NCBI RefSeq assembly: GCF_002343915.1
Contig: NZ_NETK01000001.1
Location: 8,942,001 to 9,006,000 of the forward strand
DNA length: 64,000 nucleotides
Source of the DNA: Nannocystis exedens
GTDB taxonomy: Bacteria; Myxococcota_A; Polyangia; Nannocystales; Nannocystaceae
Direction: 5' to 3'
The position numbers and the translations under genes are program-made. Of the stretch, positions 21,660 to 29,288 are shown piece after piece; the first letter of the stretch is position 1, and the number at the start of each line of letters is the position of its first letter. The notes below the pieces were generated by a model, which ran no database searches, was not told the DNA's origin, and saw nothing but the letters and a program-made list of their open reading frames with translations.

Positions 21660-22901
21660 TCACATGAGCCTGCGACGCGAGAACTCGGCGCGCAGCTTGG
21701 CGAGCGCGCCCTCCTGGAGCTGACGGATCCGCTCGCGCGACAGCGAGTAGCCGGCGCCGATGTCCTTGAGGGTCATCTCGGCCTCGCCGTCGAGGCCGAC
21801 GCGCTTGCGCAGGATGTCGGCCTCGAGCGGGGTGAGCTGGGCGAACACCTCGGCGAGCTGCGACTGCAGCAGCTCGCGGTCGAGGAGGTCGGACGGCGGG
21901 ACGAAGTCGGGGTCGGCCACGGTGTCGGCGAGGGTGCCCTCGCTGTCGCGCGAGGCCGGCGAGGCGAGGCTCAGCGGGGTCTCCATCAGCGACCAGCCCA
22001 TGCGGGCGATCCGCTCGCGGCTGACGCCGCTGACGGCGGCCAGCTCCTCGTCGGTGGGCTCGCGGCCCTCGGCGAGCTCGAAGTCGCGGCGGGCGCGGGC
22101 GACCTTCTGGCAGGCCTCGATCATGTGGACGGGCAGGCGGACGCAGCGCGACTTGTCGGCGATCGAGCGGGTGATGGCGTGGCGGATCCACCAGGCGGCG
22201 TAGGTCGAGAAGCGGCAGCCGCGGGCGGGGTCGAAGCGGGCCACGGCCTTGAGCAGGCCGAGGTTGCCCTCCTGGATCAGGTCGGGCAAGGGCACGCTGC
22301 CGCGGTAGAACCGGCGCGCGAGGGCGACGACGAGGCGCAGGTTGGCGCGCACGAAGGCGTTGCGGGCGGCGACGAAGGCGGCCTGCTTGCTGCGCACGGC
22401 GGCGACGTAGCGGGCGAACGGGACGCTGCCGCGGCGCGGGGGATGGACGGCGAGGCAGGTCGGCGCGCGGCGGTTGCCCTCGAGCGCGACGAGGTCGGCG
22501 GCGATCAGGTCGGCCAGCTCGGTGTCGACGTCGGCCTCGAGCAGGACGGCGGCGACGCGGTCGCGGGCGGCGTGGAAGGCGTCGTGGTGCTTGCGCAGGT
22601 CGCGGTCGCGGAGGGTCCGCGCGGCCTTCTCGTAGGCGGTGAGCGCGGCGTGCGGGCAGACCTCGTCGGACAGCCGCTCGCGCAGGAAGGCGCCGATCGG
22701 CTCGGCGTACGGCGGATAGTCGAGGATCGCGGTCCACATGCCGCGACGCAGGTGCACGAGCTTGATCGCCGCGGCGGTCTCCTCCTCGCGCGTCATCACC
22801 TCGGCGTCCGCGAGGTCGCGGAAGTAAGTGGTGAGTGGCCGGTGCGATGAATCATTCACCAGAGCGCCGTTCGAGTCACGGGTATCGATTTCTCGCAGCA
22901 T
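21660..22901 (-). CDS. RpoD/RpoS-family sigma factor
   Basis: A 413-aa group 1/2 sigma factor. Region 1.2 is LTTYFRDLADAEVMTREEE (about 25-45). A non-conserved insert follows (about 60-165). Regions 2.1-2.4 are complete: LRLVVALARRFYRG, PLPDLIQEGNLGLLKAVARFDP, FSTYAAWWIRHAITRSI. Region 3 and region 4 (LTPLEADILRKRVGL ... SRERIRQLQEGALAKLR) follow. The absence of a long acidic region 1.1 and the shortened length argue for an alternative stationary-phase or developmental sigma (myxobacterial SigB/SigC/SigD-like) over the housekeeping one. Start ATG 22901 has AAGGAG eight bases upstream; the longer frame (to 23075) is not protein-like. Confidence 0.93.
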   Translation of the reverse strand: MLREIDTRDSNGALVNDSSHRPLTTYFRDLADAEVMTREEETAAAIKLVHLRRGMWTAILDYPPYAEPIGAFLRERLSDEVCPHAALTAYEKAARTLRDRDLRKHHDAFHAARDRVAAVLLEADVDTELADLIAADLVALEGNRRAPTCLAVHPPRRGSVPFARYVAAVRSKQAAFVAARNAFVRANLRLVVALARRFYRGSVPLPDLIQEGNLGLLKAVARFDPARGCRFSTYAAWWIRHAITRSIADKSRCVRLPVHMIEACQKVARARRDFELAEGREPTDEELAAVSGVSRERIARMGWSLMETPLSLASPASRDSEGTLADTVADPDFVPPSDLLDRELLQSQLAEVFAQLTPLEADILRKRVGLDGEAEMTLKDIGAGYSLSRERIRQLQEGALAKLRAEFSRRRLM

Positions 22902-23423
22902 GGTGTCAGCTCCTTCCATATCCGGGCGGTATTCGCCGCCGTACGCGTGGTCCGAGCGGCTCGCCGGCGCATCGAGGCCGTGCCGCGGATCTTGCCTTCG
23001 CCCCGGGGAGAACCTTGTTTCCCGGGCGCTCGGTCGTCTCGAGGGAGACGTGATCGGGGCCCGGACGGATGTCAATGCAGCCGGCGAAACTTTTTTCCCG
23101 GAGGGTTTGGGGTCCGAAGCGCCCAGCGAGAGCTACGCCCGGCAAGGAGCTCGCGCCGACGTCGGACGAACCCTGGACACTCCTTCCACGGCGATCGCAG
23201 GGGCCCGTCCCGCCGGCGACGAGGGGCCCGCCGTCGGCGGGGCAATGTCAGAAGGGGCGTCGCGCGCCGTGCGCGGACATGGCCGCACGGATCCGCGGAA
23301 ATAGCCTCCAGGAGCCCTTCAAACAAGTCCTGGACGCGGAAGTACGGGCGTCCGCCGCGGGCCGCGAGGGCGCGGTTGCGCGGGTCGGAGATCCGTAAAT
23401 AAGGGGCTCACGAGGATCCGGAC
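22902..23423. other. 522-bp gap with A/T-tract and inverted repeat
   Basis: It holds GGGAGAACCTTGTTTCCC (about 23000-23020), which resembles the GAGAAC palindromes at 3.3 kb, and GAAACTTTTTTCCCG (23086-23100), an A/T-tract unusual for this GC content. No gene is supported. Confidence 0.45.
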
Positions 23424-23585
23424 ATGCTTCGCTGGGCGCTCATCTTCCTGTTCATCTCGCTGGTGGCCGCGCTGATCGGCTTCGGCGGCATCACGGTGGT
23501 CGCGGTCCATCTGGCGCAGGTGCTGTTCTACATCTTCCTGGCCGGCTTCGCGGTGATGCTGGTCGCCGAGCTGCTGGCGGGCTGA
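23424..23585 (+). CDS. DUF1328 small membrane protein (YtjA family)
   Basis: A 53-aa protein, MLRWALIFLF ... MLVAELLAG. It is almost entirely two hydrophobic helices (about 4-24 and 28-50) separated by a short turn. It matches the DUF1328/YtjA pattern (LRWALIFLxxALIAGxxGFGGI, then AK.LFYIFLxLFLVxL), with His29-Leu-Ala-Gln in place of the usual AKILF. Family proteins are about 50-65 aa and often stress-associated inner-membrane peptides. Start ATG 23424 follows GAGGATCC. A palindrome lies 22 bp after the stop. Confidence 0.88.
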   Translation: MLRWALIFLFISLVAALIGFGGITVVAVHLAQVLFYIFLAGFAVMLVAELLAG

Positions 23586-23606
23586 GCCGTGGGGACGGCC
23601 GCAGCG

Positions 23607-23624
23607 CCTGTCCCCGGCGACAGG
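23607..23624. repeat. CCTGTC-GACAGG palindrome
   Basis: CCTGTCCCCGGCGACAGG: perfect 6-bp arms and a 6-nt loop, 22 bp after the DUF1328 stop. A compensated variant of the CATGTCC family. Confidence 0.7.
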
Positions 23625-23681
23625 TGGCAATAAGAAGAGGCGAGCGCCCGGGCCCGCGGGTCGCAGGCGACCGGCCGACGC

Positions 23682-23870
23682 TCAGCCGCCGCGGAACGCC
23701 TCGACGACGCGTTCGTGCAGCGGCTGGAACTCGATCGAGGACGGCGTCGAACGGCGGCCGCGAGGCGGTGCCGGCGGCTCTCATCACGATCCACCGCAGA
23801 CCCTCGCTGCGTCGCAGCGTGCTCAGCCAGAGCGTGGCGGTGAAAACGGGGTGAAGACCTCACGGTTCAC
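23682..23870 (-). pseudogene. Possible remnant of an NTF2/SnoaL-like domain
   Basis: On the minus strand, one frame reads FTATLWLSTLRRSEGLRWIV (a beta-hairpin ending in a Trp strand as in SnoaL-like folds). Another reads IEFQPLHERVVEAFRGG and stops at 23682. Joined by a frame change near 23745 they would make a plausible protein C-terminus. No N-terminal part is visible. The rest of the 742-bp gap (23586-24327) has nothing I can support. Family assignment is weak. Confidence 0.25.
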
Positions 23871-24327
23871 ATTCCGGGGCCGGCCGCATCGATCGTGCTG
23901 GTAGCGCCAATTCTCGCAATCGCGTTCATGAATCGAATCAGGCGGCGGCGCAGACGAGCCACCCCGAGTGCACGGGCGCCCATCGGCATGGCAGCATGAC
24001 ATCCTCCTGCTCCCCGCCGAAGCGGGCGTGCGCGACTTGCGATCACCCGATCGACGTTTCCGGGATCCGCGCCACGGTCGGCCGCCGGGCCCAGCACAGC
24101 CGGGATCGGGCGCAAGCGGGGACCGGGACTCCGCGCGCTCGAAGCACTTTGTTCGCGCGCGGCGCAAGGCGCGCCGCTGGGAAGTGAGCTCGGCGGAGAA
24201 AGCGCTGGAGGGCGCGCAAGGAGCGCTGATTTTGCGGTGCGAAATCCGCCCGACTCCGATCGGGCGGGCCCCCCGCATCATGACAGTGAACCGGCGAGAG
24301 CCTCGTGCCTGCGCGGCGAAGCGCGGG

Positions 24328-24777
24328 TCAGGGCGTGACGAGGCGGGCGAGCAGCCGGCGGTAGCGGCGGCGGAGCCGGTGGTCGAGCGAATAGCGGCCG
24401 GCGCCGGTGAGGGCGAGCGCGGTGTACGGCAATGCGTAGAGGAGGGCGGACTGGACGTCGGCGCCGGCGAAGCCGCGCGCGGCCATCATCAGGACCATGA
24501 GCATGGTGAAGACGATCGGCACGGCGGCGAGGCGGGTCAGCAGGCCGAGCGCGACGAGCGAGCTGCACAGCCCCTCGGCCGCGAGCGCGAGGACGAAGCT
24601 GGGCGCCGAGCCGATCCCGAGCGGGTCGGGGAACTCGCGCAGCTCGTCGTCGAAGTGCAGCAGCTTGGGCCGCATGTGAAAGGTCCAGATCAGGGCAGCA
24701 GCGCCGAGGCGGAGCGCCAGGAGGCCGAGGTCGCGGGCGCGCGCTGCCATCGGTGCGGTCGATTCGTCGGCGGTCAC
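24328..24777 (-). CDS. DoxX family membrane protein
   Basis: A 149-aa inner-membrane protein with four hydrophobic segments (about 17-35, 57-80, 82-103, 108-128). The DoxX pattern is visible: LLALRLGAAALIWTFHMRPKL, the G/P-rich loop, then LALAAEGLCSSLVALGLLTRLAA. Family members are quinol-linked or respiratory-associated, sometimes redox homeostasis proteins. It is the last gene of the six-gene minus-strand operon that begins at 31076, although a 180-bp gap separates it from the MFS gene and an own promoter is possible. Confidence 0.85.
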   Translation of the reverse strand: MTADESTAPMAARARDLGLLALRLGAAALIWTFHMRPKLLHFDDELREFPDPLGIGSAPSFVLALAAEGLCSSLVALGLLTRLAAVPIVFTMLMVLMMAARGFAGADVQSALLYALPYTALALTGAGRYSLDHRLRRRYRRLLARLVTP

Positions 24778-24957
24778 GGGAGCTCCACAGGGGCGAGGCC
24801 GACGCGAGGGCGAGGGAATCGCCCGAGGCGTCGAATGCGGGCAGGGAATGGAACGAGGGGATGAATGATGGGACCCCGCGCGAGGGGGCGGTGAGGGCGA
24901 TGGCGAGGGAGGAGAGCGACGCGGTGATGAGGAGGCTCGGGCGTGGTTCGGCGGGAG

Positions 24958-26649
24958 TCACGGCGAATGCGAGGACGTCACGCCGGGCTCGAGGTGAGGC
25001 GGTTCGAGGTGGGCGCCGCGGGCCCGGGCGGCCGCGAGGGCGCGCGCGTCGACGAGGTGGACCACGCCGGCGTCCTCGCTCAGGGCGGCGAGCCGGGTCA
25101 GCAGGGCCTGGTCGGCGACCACGGCGCGGGCGTGCTGGCGCAGGTGTTCGGACCACGAGCCGAGCGCGAAGGTCTCGACGAAGACGTCGCGAGCGGCGAG
25201 GTCCTCGTAGATCGACCAGTCGCTGGCGCCGTCGCGCCGGCGCAGGTTCTCGAGCTCGCGGCAGAGCTGCAGAAACTCGGCGCGGTGGGGCGCGGCGACG
25301 CGGTGGCGGCGGACGATCAGGACCGGGCCGGCGCGGTGATCGAGGTCGGTGCCGAGGACCATGGGCTCGGGCCAGGCAGCCCACGGCGCGACGGCCTCGC
25401 GGCGCGCGTCGCCGAGGTGCCAGCGCACGGCCCCGAGCGCGCCGAGAGCGACGCCCGCGGCCGCGACGGTCAGGGTGTGGGCCGAGCCGAGCGGGCCGGC
25501 GAGCGTGCCCCAGGCGAGGCTGCCGAGCGCCAGGCCGCCCTGGAACACCAATAAATAGAAGCCGAGCGCGCGCGCGTGGACCCACCCGGGGGCGGCCGAG
25601 GCGGCGGCGACGTTGAGGCTCGACATGATGCTGATCCAGGCGACGCCGGTGGCGAGCATGGCGAGGTAGAGCAGCGCCTCGCTGCGCACGTGGCCGAGCA
25701 CCAGCATGGTGGCGGCGTAGACGAGGGTCGCGGCCACGGTCAGCCGATCGGGGCCCCAGCGGGCGCGCAGCCACGGCATCACGGCGGCGCCGAGCAGGGC
25801 GCCGGCGCCGACGCAGCCGAGCAGGGCGCCGAAGCGCAGGGGGCCCATGTGCAGCTCGCGGCGGGCGATCACCGGCAGCAGGGCCCACAGCGCGCTGCCG
25901 CAGACGATGAACGCGGCGGCGCGGGCGATGACGGCCCGCAGCACCGGCGCGTGGACGGCGAAGCGAAGGCCGGCGACGATCGCCCCGACGACCCGCTCGG
26001 GGGTCTGCGGCGGAGGCCGTCGCGCCGGTCGCCAGCGCACCACCTGGACGACGACGAGGACGAAGACGCAGGCGTTGAATGCATAGACCGCGCCGCTGCC
26101 GGCGAGGGCCACGCCGACGCCGCCGATCGCCGGGCCGACGGCGCGGGCGATGTTGACGGCGACGCCCCCGAGCGTGACCGCGGAGGCGAGCTCGCCGGCC
26201 GCGACCTGCGACGGCAGCACCGACTGCCACAGCGGGGCCGACAGCGCGGCGCCGAGGCCGAGGGCGAAGGTGAGGGCGAGCAGGGCGACGGGGCCGAGCG
26301 CGCCGGTGAACGACAGGACCGCGAGCGCGAGCGAGACCGCGGCCATCCACGCGGCGAAGCCGACGAGCAGCCGCCGGCGATCGAACAGATCGGCGAAGGC
26401 GGCCGCCGGCAGGCCGACGAGCAGCACCGGCGCGCCGGACATGGTCTGCAGCAGGGCGACGTAGACCGGCGCGGTGGCGAGGGACGTCATGTCCCAGCTG
26501 CCGACGGCGTTCTGCACCCAAAGAGCGATGTTCGAGCCGAGCGCGCCGAGCCACAGCGAGCGGAACACGCGGTGGCGCAGCGGCGCCCAGGCCGAAGCGG
26601 GAGCGGCGGGGGACGCCGGGGGTGGATCAGCGGGGGGCGGGGTCGCCAT
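24958..26649 (-). CDS. MFS exporter with C-terminal monooxygenase-like domain
   Basis: A 563-aa protein of the MFS_3/EntS type. About twelve hydrophobic segments lie between residues 25 and 410, with the family start LRHRVFRSLWLGALGSNIALWVQNAVGSW. It has the DLFDRRRLL motif between helices 2 and 3 (motif A variant). Residues about 430-545 form a soluble tail of the antibiotic-biosynthesis-monooxygenase (dimeric alpha/beta barrel) type typical of this subfamily: GPVLIVRRHRVAAPHRAEFLQ ... DVFVETFALGSWSEHLRQH. Members export siderophores and drugs. Its start overlaps the XapX stop by 23 bp; it is in the operon with the hydrolases and porin upstream. Confidence 0.9.
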   Translation of the reverse strand: MATPPPADPPPASPAAPASAWAPLRHRVFRSLWLGALGSNIALWVQNAVGSWDMTSLATAPVYVALLQTMSGAPVLLVGLPAAAFADLFDRRRLLVGFAAWMAAVSLALAVLSFTGALGPVALLALTFALGLGAALSAPLWQSVLPSQVAAGELASAVTLGGVAVNIARAVGPAIGGVGVALAGSGAVYAFNACVFVLVVVQVVRWRPARRPPPQTPERVVGAIVAGLRFAVHAPVLRAVIARAAAFIVCGSALWALLPVIARRELHMGPLRFGALLGCVGAGALLGAAVMPWLRARWGPDRLTVAATLVYAATMLVLGHVRSEALLYLAMLATGVAWISIMSSLNVAAASAAPGWVHARALGFYLLVFQGGLALGSLAWGTLAGPLGSAHTLTVAAAGVALGALGAVRWHLGDARREAVAPWAAWPEPMVLGTDLDHRAGPVLIVRRHRVAAPHRAEFLQLCRELENLRRRDGASDWSIYEDLAARDVFVETFALGSWSEHLRQHARAVVADQALLTRLAALSEDAGVVHLVDARALAAARARGAHLEPPHLEPGVTSSHSP

Positions 26650-26890
26650 GGTCGGCCTCGGGCGCGGGCACGCCGGTGATCTTGGGCGCGCACTCGCGGG
26701 AGAACCATGCCGCGCTGAGCGGCTCCCCGGCGAGGAGCCGCCGCGCGACCGGCCCGACCTGCTCGCCGAGGAGCATGCCGAACAGCCCGAGCAGCGCCAC
26801 GATCGGCGGCGCCGGGGAGCGCACGTTCAGCACGCTGTAGAGGACGCCGACCAGGACGCCGACGCCGAGCGAGAGCAGGTAGAGCTTCAT
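26627..26890 (-). CDS. XapX domain protein
   Basis: An 87-aa protein with two short membrane helices (about 3-20 and 28-45). Residues 1-48 match XapX/DUF1427 (LGVGVLVGVLYSVLNVRSPAPPIVALLGLFGMLLGEQ). The Cys-containing tail FSRECAPKITG is extra. The domain is found alone or beside isochorismatase-family hydrolases, as here (six bases separate the two genes). Function is unknown; partner membrane subunit is inferred. Confidence 0.88.
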   Translation of the reverse strand: MKLYLLSLGVGVLVGVLYSVLNVRSPAPPIVALLGLFGMLLGEQVGPVARRLLAGEPLSAAWFSRECAPKITGVPAPEADHGDPAPR

Positions 26891-26896
26891 GGGCTC

Positions 26897-27553
26897 CTAG
26901 TGGCCGCCCTCGGAGGCGTTGAACATGGTCTTGGCGTAGATGATCCCGAGGCCGTAGGCGCCGCCGAGCTCGGAGGCGAGGCCGGTGGTGGCGCCGTAGG
27001 TCTCGCCGCGGGCCCAGTCGCGCTGCAGCTCGAGCAGGTACTGCAGGGTGGTCAGCGGGCGGGCGCCGGCCTGGACCATGCGGGTGACGGCGCGCTCGTG
27101 GGCCTCGTCGGACACGTCGCCGCAGGCGTCGGTGATCACGTAGACCTCGAAGCCCTGCTCGATGGCCGACAGCACCGGGCCGACGATGCACACCGAGGTC
27201 CACAGGCCGGCGATGACGAGGCGCGACTTGCCGAGCTTGTTGACGCGGTCGATGACGTTCTGGTCCTCCCAGCAGTTCATCGTCGTGCGATCGATGAGGT
27301 CGAGCTCCGGCTGGGCGGCGCGGATCTCGGCGAAGATCGGGCCGGAGAAGGTCTTCTCGGCCACGGTGGTGAGGATCGTGGCGACGTTGAAGATCCGGGC
27401 CGCGCGGGCCGCCATGGCGGCGTTGTTGCGCAGGAGGATGGCGTCGATCGAGCGGGTGGCGAACGCCATCTGCGACTGGTGGTCGATGAGGATCAGGGTG
27501 TGATCGCCGGGGGTGAGCAGCGACTTGGCGGGGGTGGCGGTGGCGGTGGGCAT
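26897..27553 (-). CDS. Isochorismatase-family cysteine hydrolase
   Basis: A 218-aa protein. Conserved features: LILIDHQSQ (Asp24), GLWTSVCIVG (nucleophile Cys122 with the cis-peptide region) and the YVITDACGDVSDEAHERAV motif. The usual catalytic Lys is not obvious: IDRTTMNCWED places an Arg where many YcaC relatives have Lys, so the triad may be modified. Family members hydrolyse amides or vinyl ethers (nicotinamidase, N-carbamoylsarcosine amidase, isochorismatase). In this operon, between a porin and XapX/MFS genes, it probably acts on the transported compound or product of the amidohydrolase. Confidence 0.85.
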   Translation of the reverse strand: MPTATATPAKSLLTPGDHTLILIDHQSQMAFATRSIDAILLRNNAAMAARAARIFNVATILTTVAEKTFSGPIFAEIRAAQPELDLIDRTTMNCWEDQNVIDRVNKLGKSRLVIAGLWTSVCIVGPVLSAIEQGFEVYVITDACGDVSDEAHERAVTRMVQAGARPLTTLQYLLELQRDWARGETYGATTGLASELGGAYGLGIIYAKTMFNASEGGH

Positions 27554-27610
27554 GGGTCTGTCGAGTCCTTGGGTGGTTGGATTGAAATGAAGAGAGTGCG
27601 CAGGGACGGA

Positions 27611-29284
27611 TCAGAACTTGAGGGTCAGCCAGGTGGCGATGAAGTCGACGCCGCGCGTGCGCCCGGCCTGGGCGAGGACGGGGCCGCGGAAGAACCGGCC
27701 GGCGGTGACGACGAAGCCGATGTGACGCCCGAGCTCGGCCTCGAGGGTGACGCCGGCGCGGTGGCCGATGAAGCGCGCGGCGCCGAGGGTCTCGAGCAGC
27801 GGCTCGCCGGGGACGTTGTAGATGCCGTCGGCCCGGCTGTAGCGCCACAGGCACACCCAGTCGAGGGTGAGGCTCAGGCGCCCTGTCGGGGCGAGCGTCA
27901 GCATCGGGTGGACGTCGTAGAAGTTGGCGGGGCCGATCAGCGCGTCCTCGCCGAAGTAGGAGCCCTTGGGGAACAGCGCCGAAAAGGTGCCCATCGGCCG
28001 CTGGCCGCCGCGATCGCCGGAGGCGACGTCGAGCCGCACGCCGAGCCGCGGGTCCCACGGCAGCGGCAGGGCGACGCCGGTGTCGCTGGCGACGGTCCAC
28101 GCCAGCAGCGGGGCGGCGCCGAACTTGCCGGCCTGCAGCACGGCCTCGACGTTGTAGTCGAGCCGGCCGGCGGCGCCGAACCAACGTGTCCCCAGAGACA
28201 GGCGGCGCTCGTGCGCCCGCCCGCGCTGGTACTCGGCGTCGGGGCGGTCGAGGTAGAGCGCGTAGACGTCGACCTGGCCGCCGGGCAGCGGCGAGGGCAC
28301 GGTGGCGTGGGCGCCGGCGAACCACCGGCCGCGCTCCCAGCCGTCGTCGAACACGCCGGGGCGGGTCGCGACCGGGCGGGTGACGAACAGGTGGGCGCGG
28401 ACGCGGCGGGCGGCGACGATCAGCGCGACGCCGTCGAAGCTGCGGCGGACGTTGGGGCCCTCGCGCGGCGAGACCAGGCGGCCGGAGCCGAACGCGAGCT
28501 CGTGGCGGCCGGCGCGGAGGATGACGCGCAGGCCCGGGCGCTCGACGTCGAGGTCGGCGAAGGCCTGGTGGAAGTCGAGGTCGTCGCGGTCGATGTCCCG
28601 CGGGCCGCCGGGGCGGCCGGTCTCGAGGGCGCTCTTGATCTGCGCGAAGGCGCGGAAGTACGGGGCGCGCAGCTCGGCGTGCAGCATGTAGCGCTGCAGC
28701 CACGACAGCGAGCGCGGCGGGCCGGCCCCCCAGTCGAGGTGGCGGAAGCCGTCGAGGCGCTGGCGGGTCTCGCCGCCGAAGCCGAGCGCGACCCGCTTGC
28801 GCGGGCCGAGCGGGATGTACTTGAGGACATCCAGGAAGTCGACCCGGCGGGAAGGGTCGCGGAGGTAACGGTAGTCCTCGTCGGCGCGCAGCAGGCGGTA
28901 CGGCGGCGGGGCCGCCGGCGGACCCGCGCCGCGCCCGGCCAGCGCGGCGGCCTCGCTGGCGCCGGCCGCCTGGGCCGGGGATGCTGGCTTGAGGGACATG
29001 GCCTTGGGGGCATGTGACTGCGGGCTGGCCTGGGGGACAGGTCGAGGCGCGCCGCCCGCCGGCGCAGCGGAGCCGCTGTCCTTGGAGACATGTCGCGCCC
29101 GAGCTGCGCTTGTATTCATGTCCCCGGGGACATGTCCGTCCGGACCGCCGGCCGGGGCCGGCTCGGCGCGCGCGAGGCCGGGGCCGCCGAGGGCGACGGC
29201 GAGGGCGGCGGCCGGGGCCGTGGGCGCGCGCCGGCCGGGCCAGGCGCGGCGCGGCGCCTGGCATGTCCGGGAGGACAGGTGCAT
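27611..29284 (-). CDS. Alginate-export-type outer-membrane porin
   Basis: A 557-aa protein. The signal peptide ends at about LARA (APTAPAAALAVALGGPGLARA). A disordered Ala/Pro/Gly-rich segment (about 45-125) follows. From about 135 the protein is a beta-barrel of alternating hydrophobic/polar strands that end in Tyr/Trp/Phe and a C-terminal ATWLTLKF with terminal Phe, as expected for an AlgE/alginate-export family barrel. The N-terminal linker DNA is made of CATGTCC-family palindromes that are translated (HVPGDMN, RHVSKDSG, HAPKAMSLKP). The start ATG 29284 also lies beside one. The gene begins 4 bp after the amidohydrolase stop, so it is in the same operon. Substrate unknown; the family name does not prove alginate. 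Confidence 0.85.
   Translation of the reverse strand: MHLSSRTCQAPRRAWPGRRAPTAPAAALAVALGGPGLARAEPAPAGGPDGHVPGDMNTSAARARHVSKDSGSAAPAGGAPRPVPQASPQSHAPKAMSLKPASPAQAAGASEAAALAGRGAGPPAAPPPYRLLRADEDYRYLRDPSRRVDFLDVLKYIPLGPRKRVALGFGGETRQRLDGFRHLDWGAGPPRSLSWLQRYMLHAELRAPYFRAFAQIKSALETGRPGGPRDIDRDDLDFHQAFADLDVERPGLRVILRAGRHELAFGSGRLVSPREGPNVRRSFDGVALIVAARRVRAHLFVTRPVATRPGVFDDGWERGRWFAGAHATVPSPLPGGQVDVYALYLDRPDAEYQRGRAHERRLSLGTRWFGAAGRLDYNVEAVLQAGKFGAAPLLAWTVASDTGVALPLPWDPRLGVRLDVASGDRGGQRPMGTFSALFPKGSYFGEDALIGPANFYDVHPMLTLAPTGRLSLTLDWVCLWRYSRADGIYNVPGEPLLETLGAARFIGHRAGVTLEAELGRHIGFVVTAGRFFRGPVLAQAGRTRGVDFIATWLTLKF
28993..29279. repeat. CATGTCC palindromes inside the porin coding sequence
   Basis: Intragenic elements: GGGACATGGCCTTGGGGGCATG (28993-29013, imperfect), CTGTCCTTGGAGACATGTC (29076-29094), the perfect 18-bp CATGTCCCCGGGGACATG (29117-29134) and CATGTCCGGGAGGACAGG (29262-29279). 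All lie within the signal/linker region and none breaks the frame. Confidence 0.88.
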
Positions 29285-29288
29285 GGCG

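Noticed and set aside
23823..24281. 152-codon minus-strand frame in the gap before DoxX
   Set aside because: It is Arg/Ser/Pro-rich with no conserved pattern, and only a short remnant in another frame looks protein-like.
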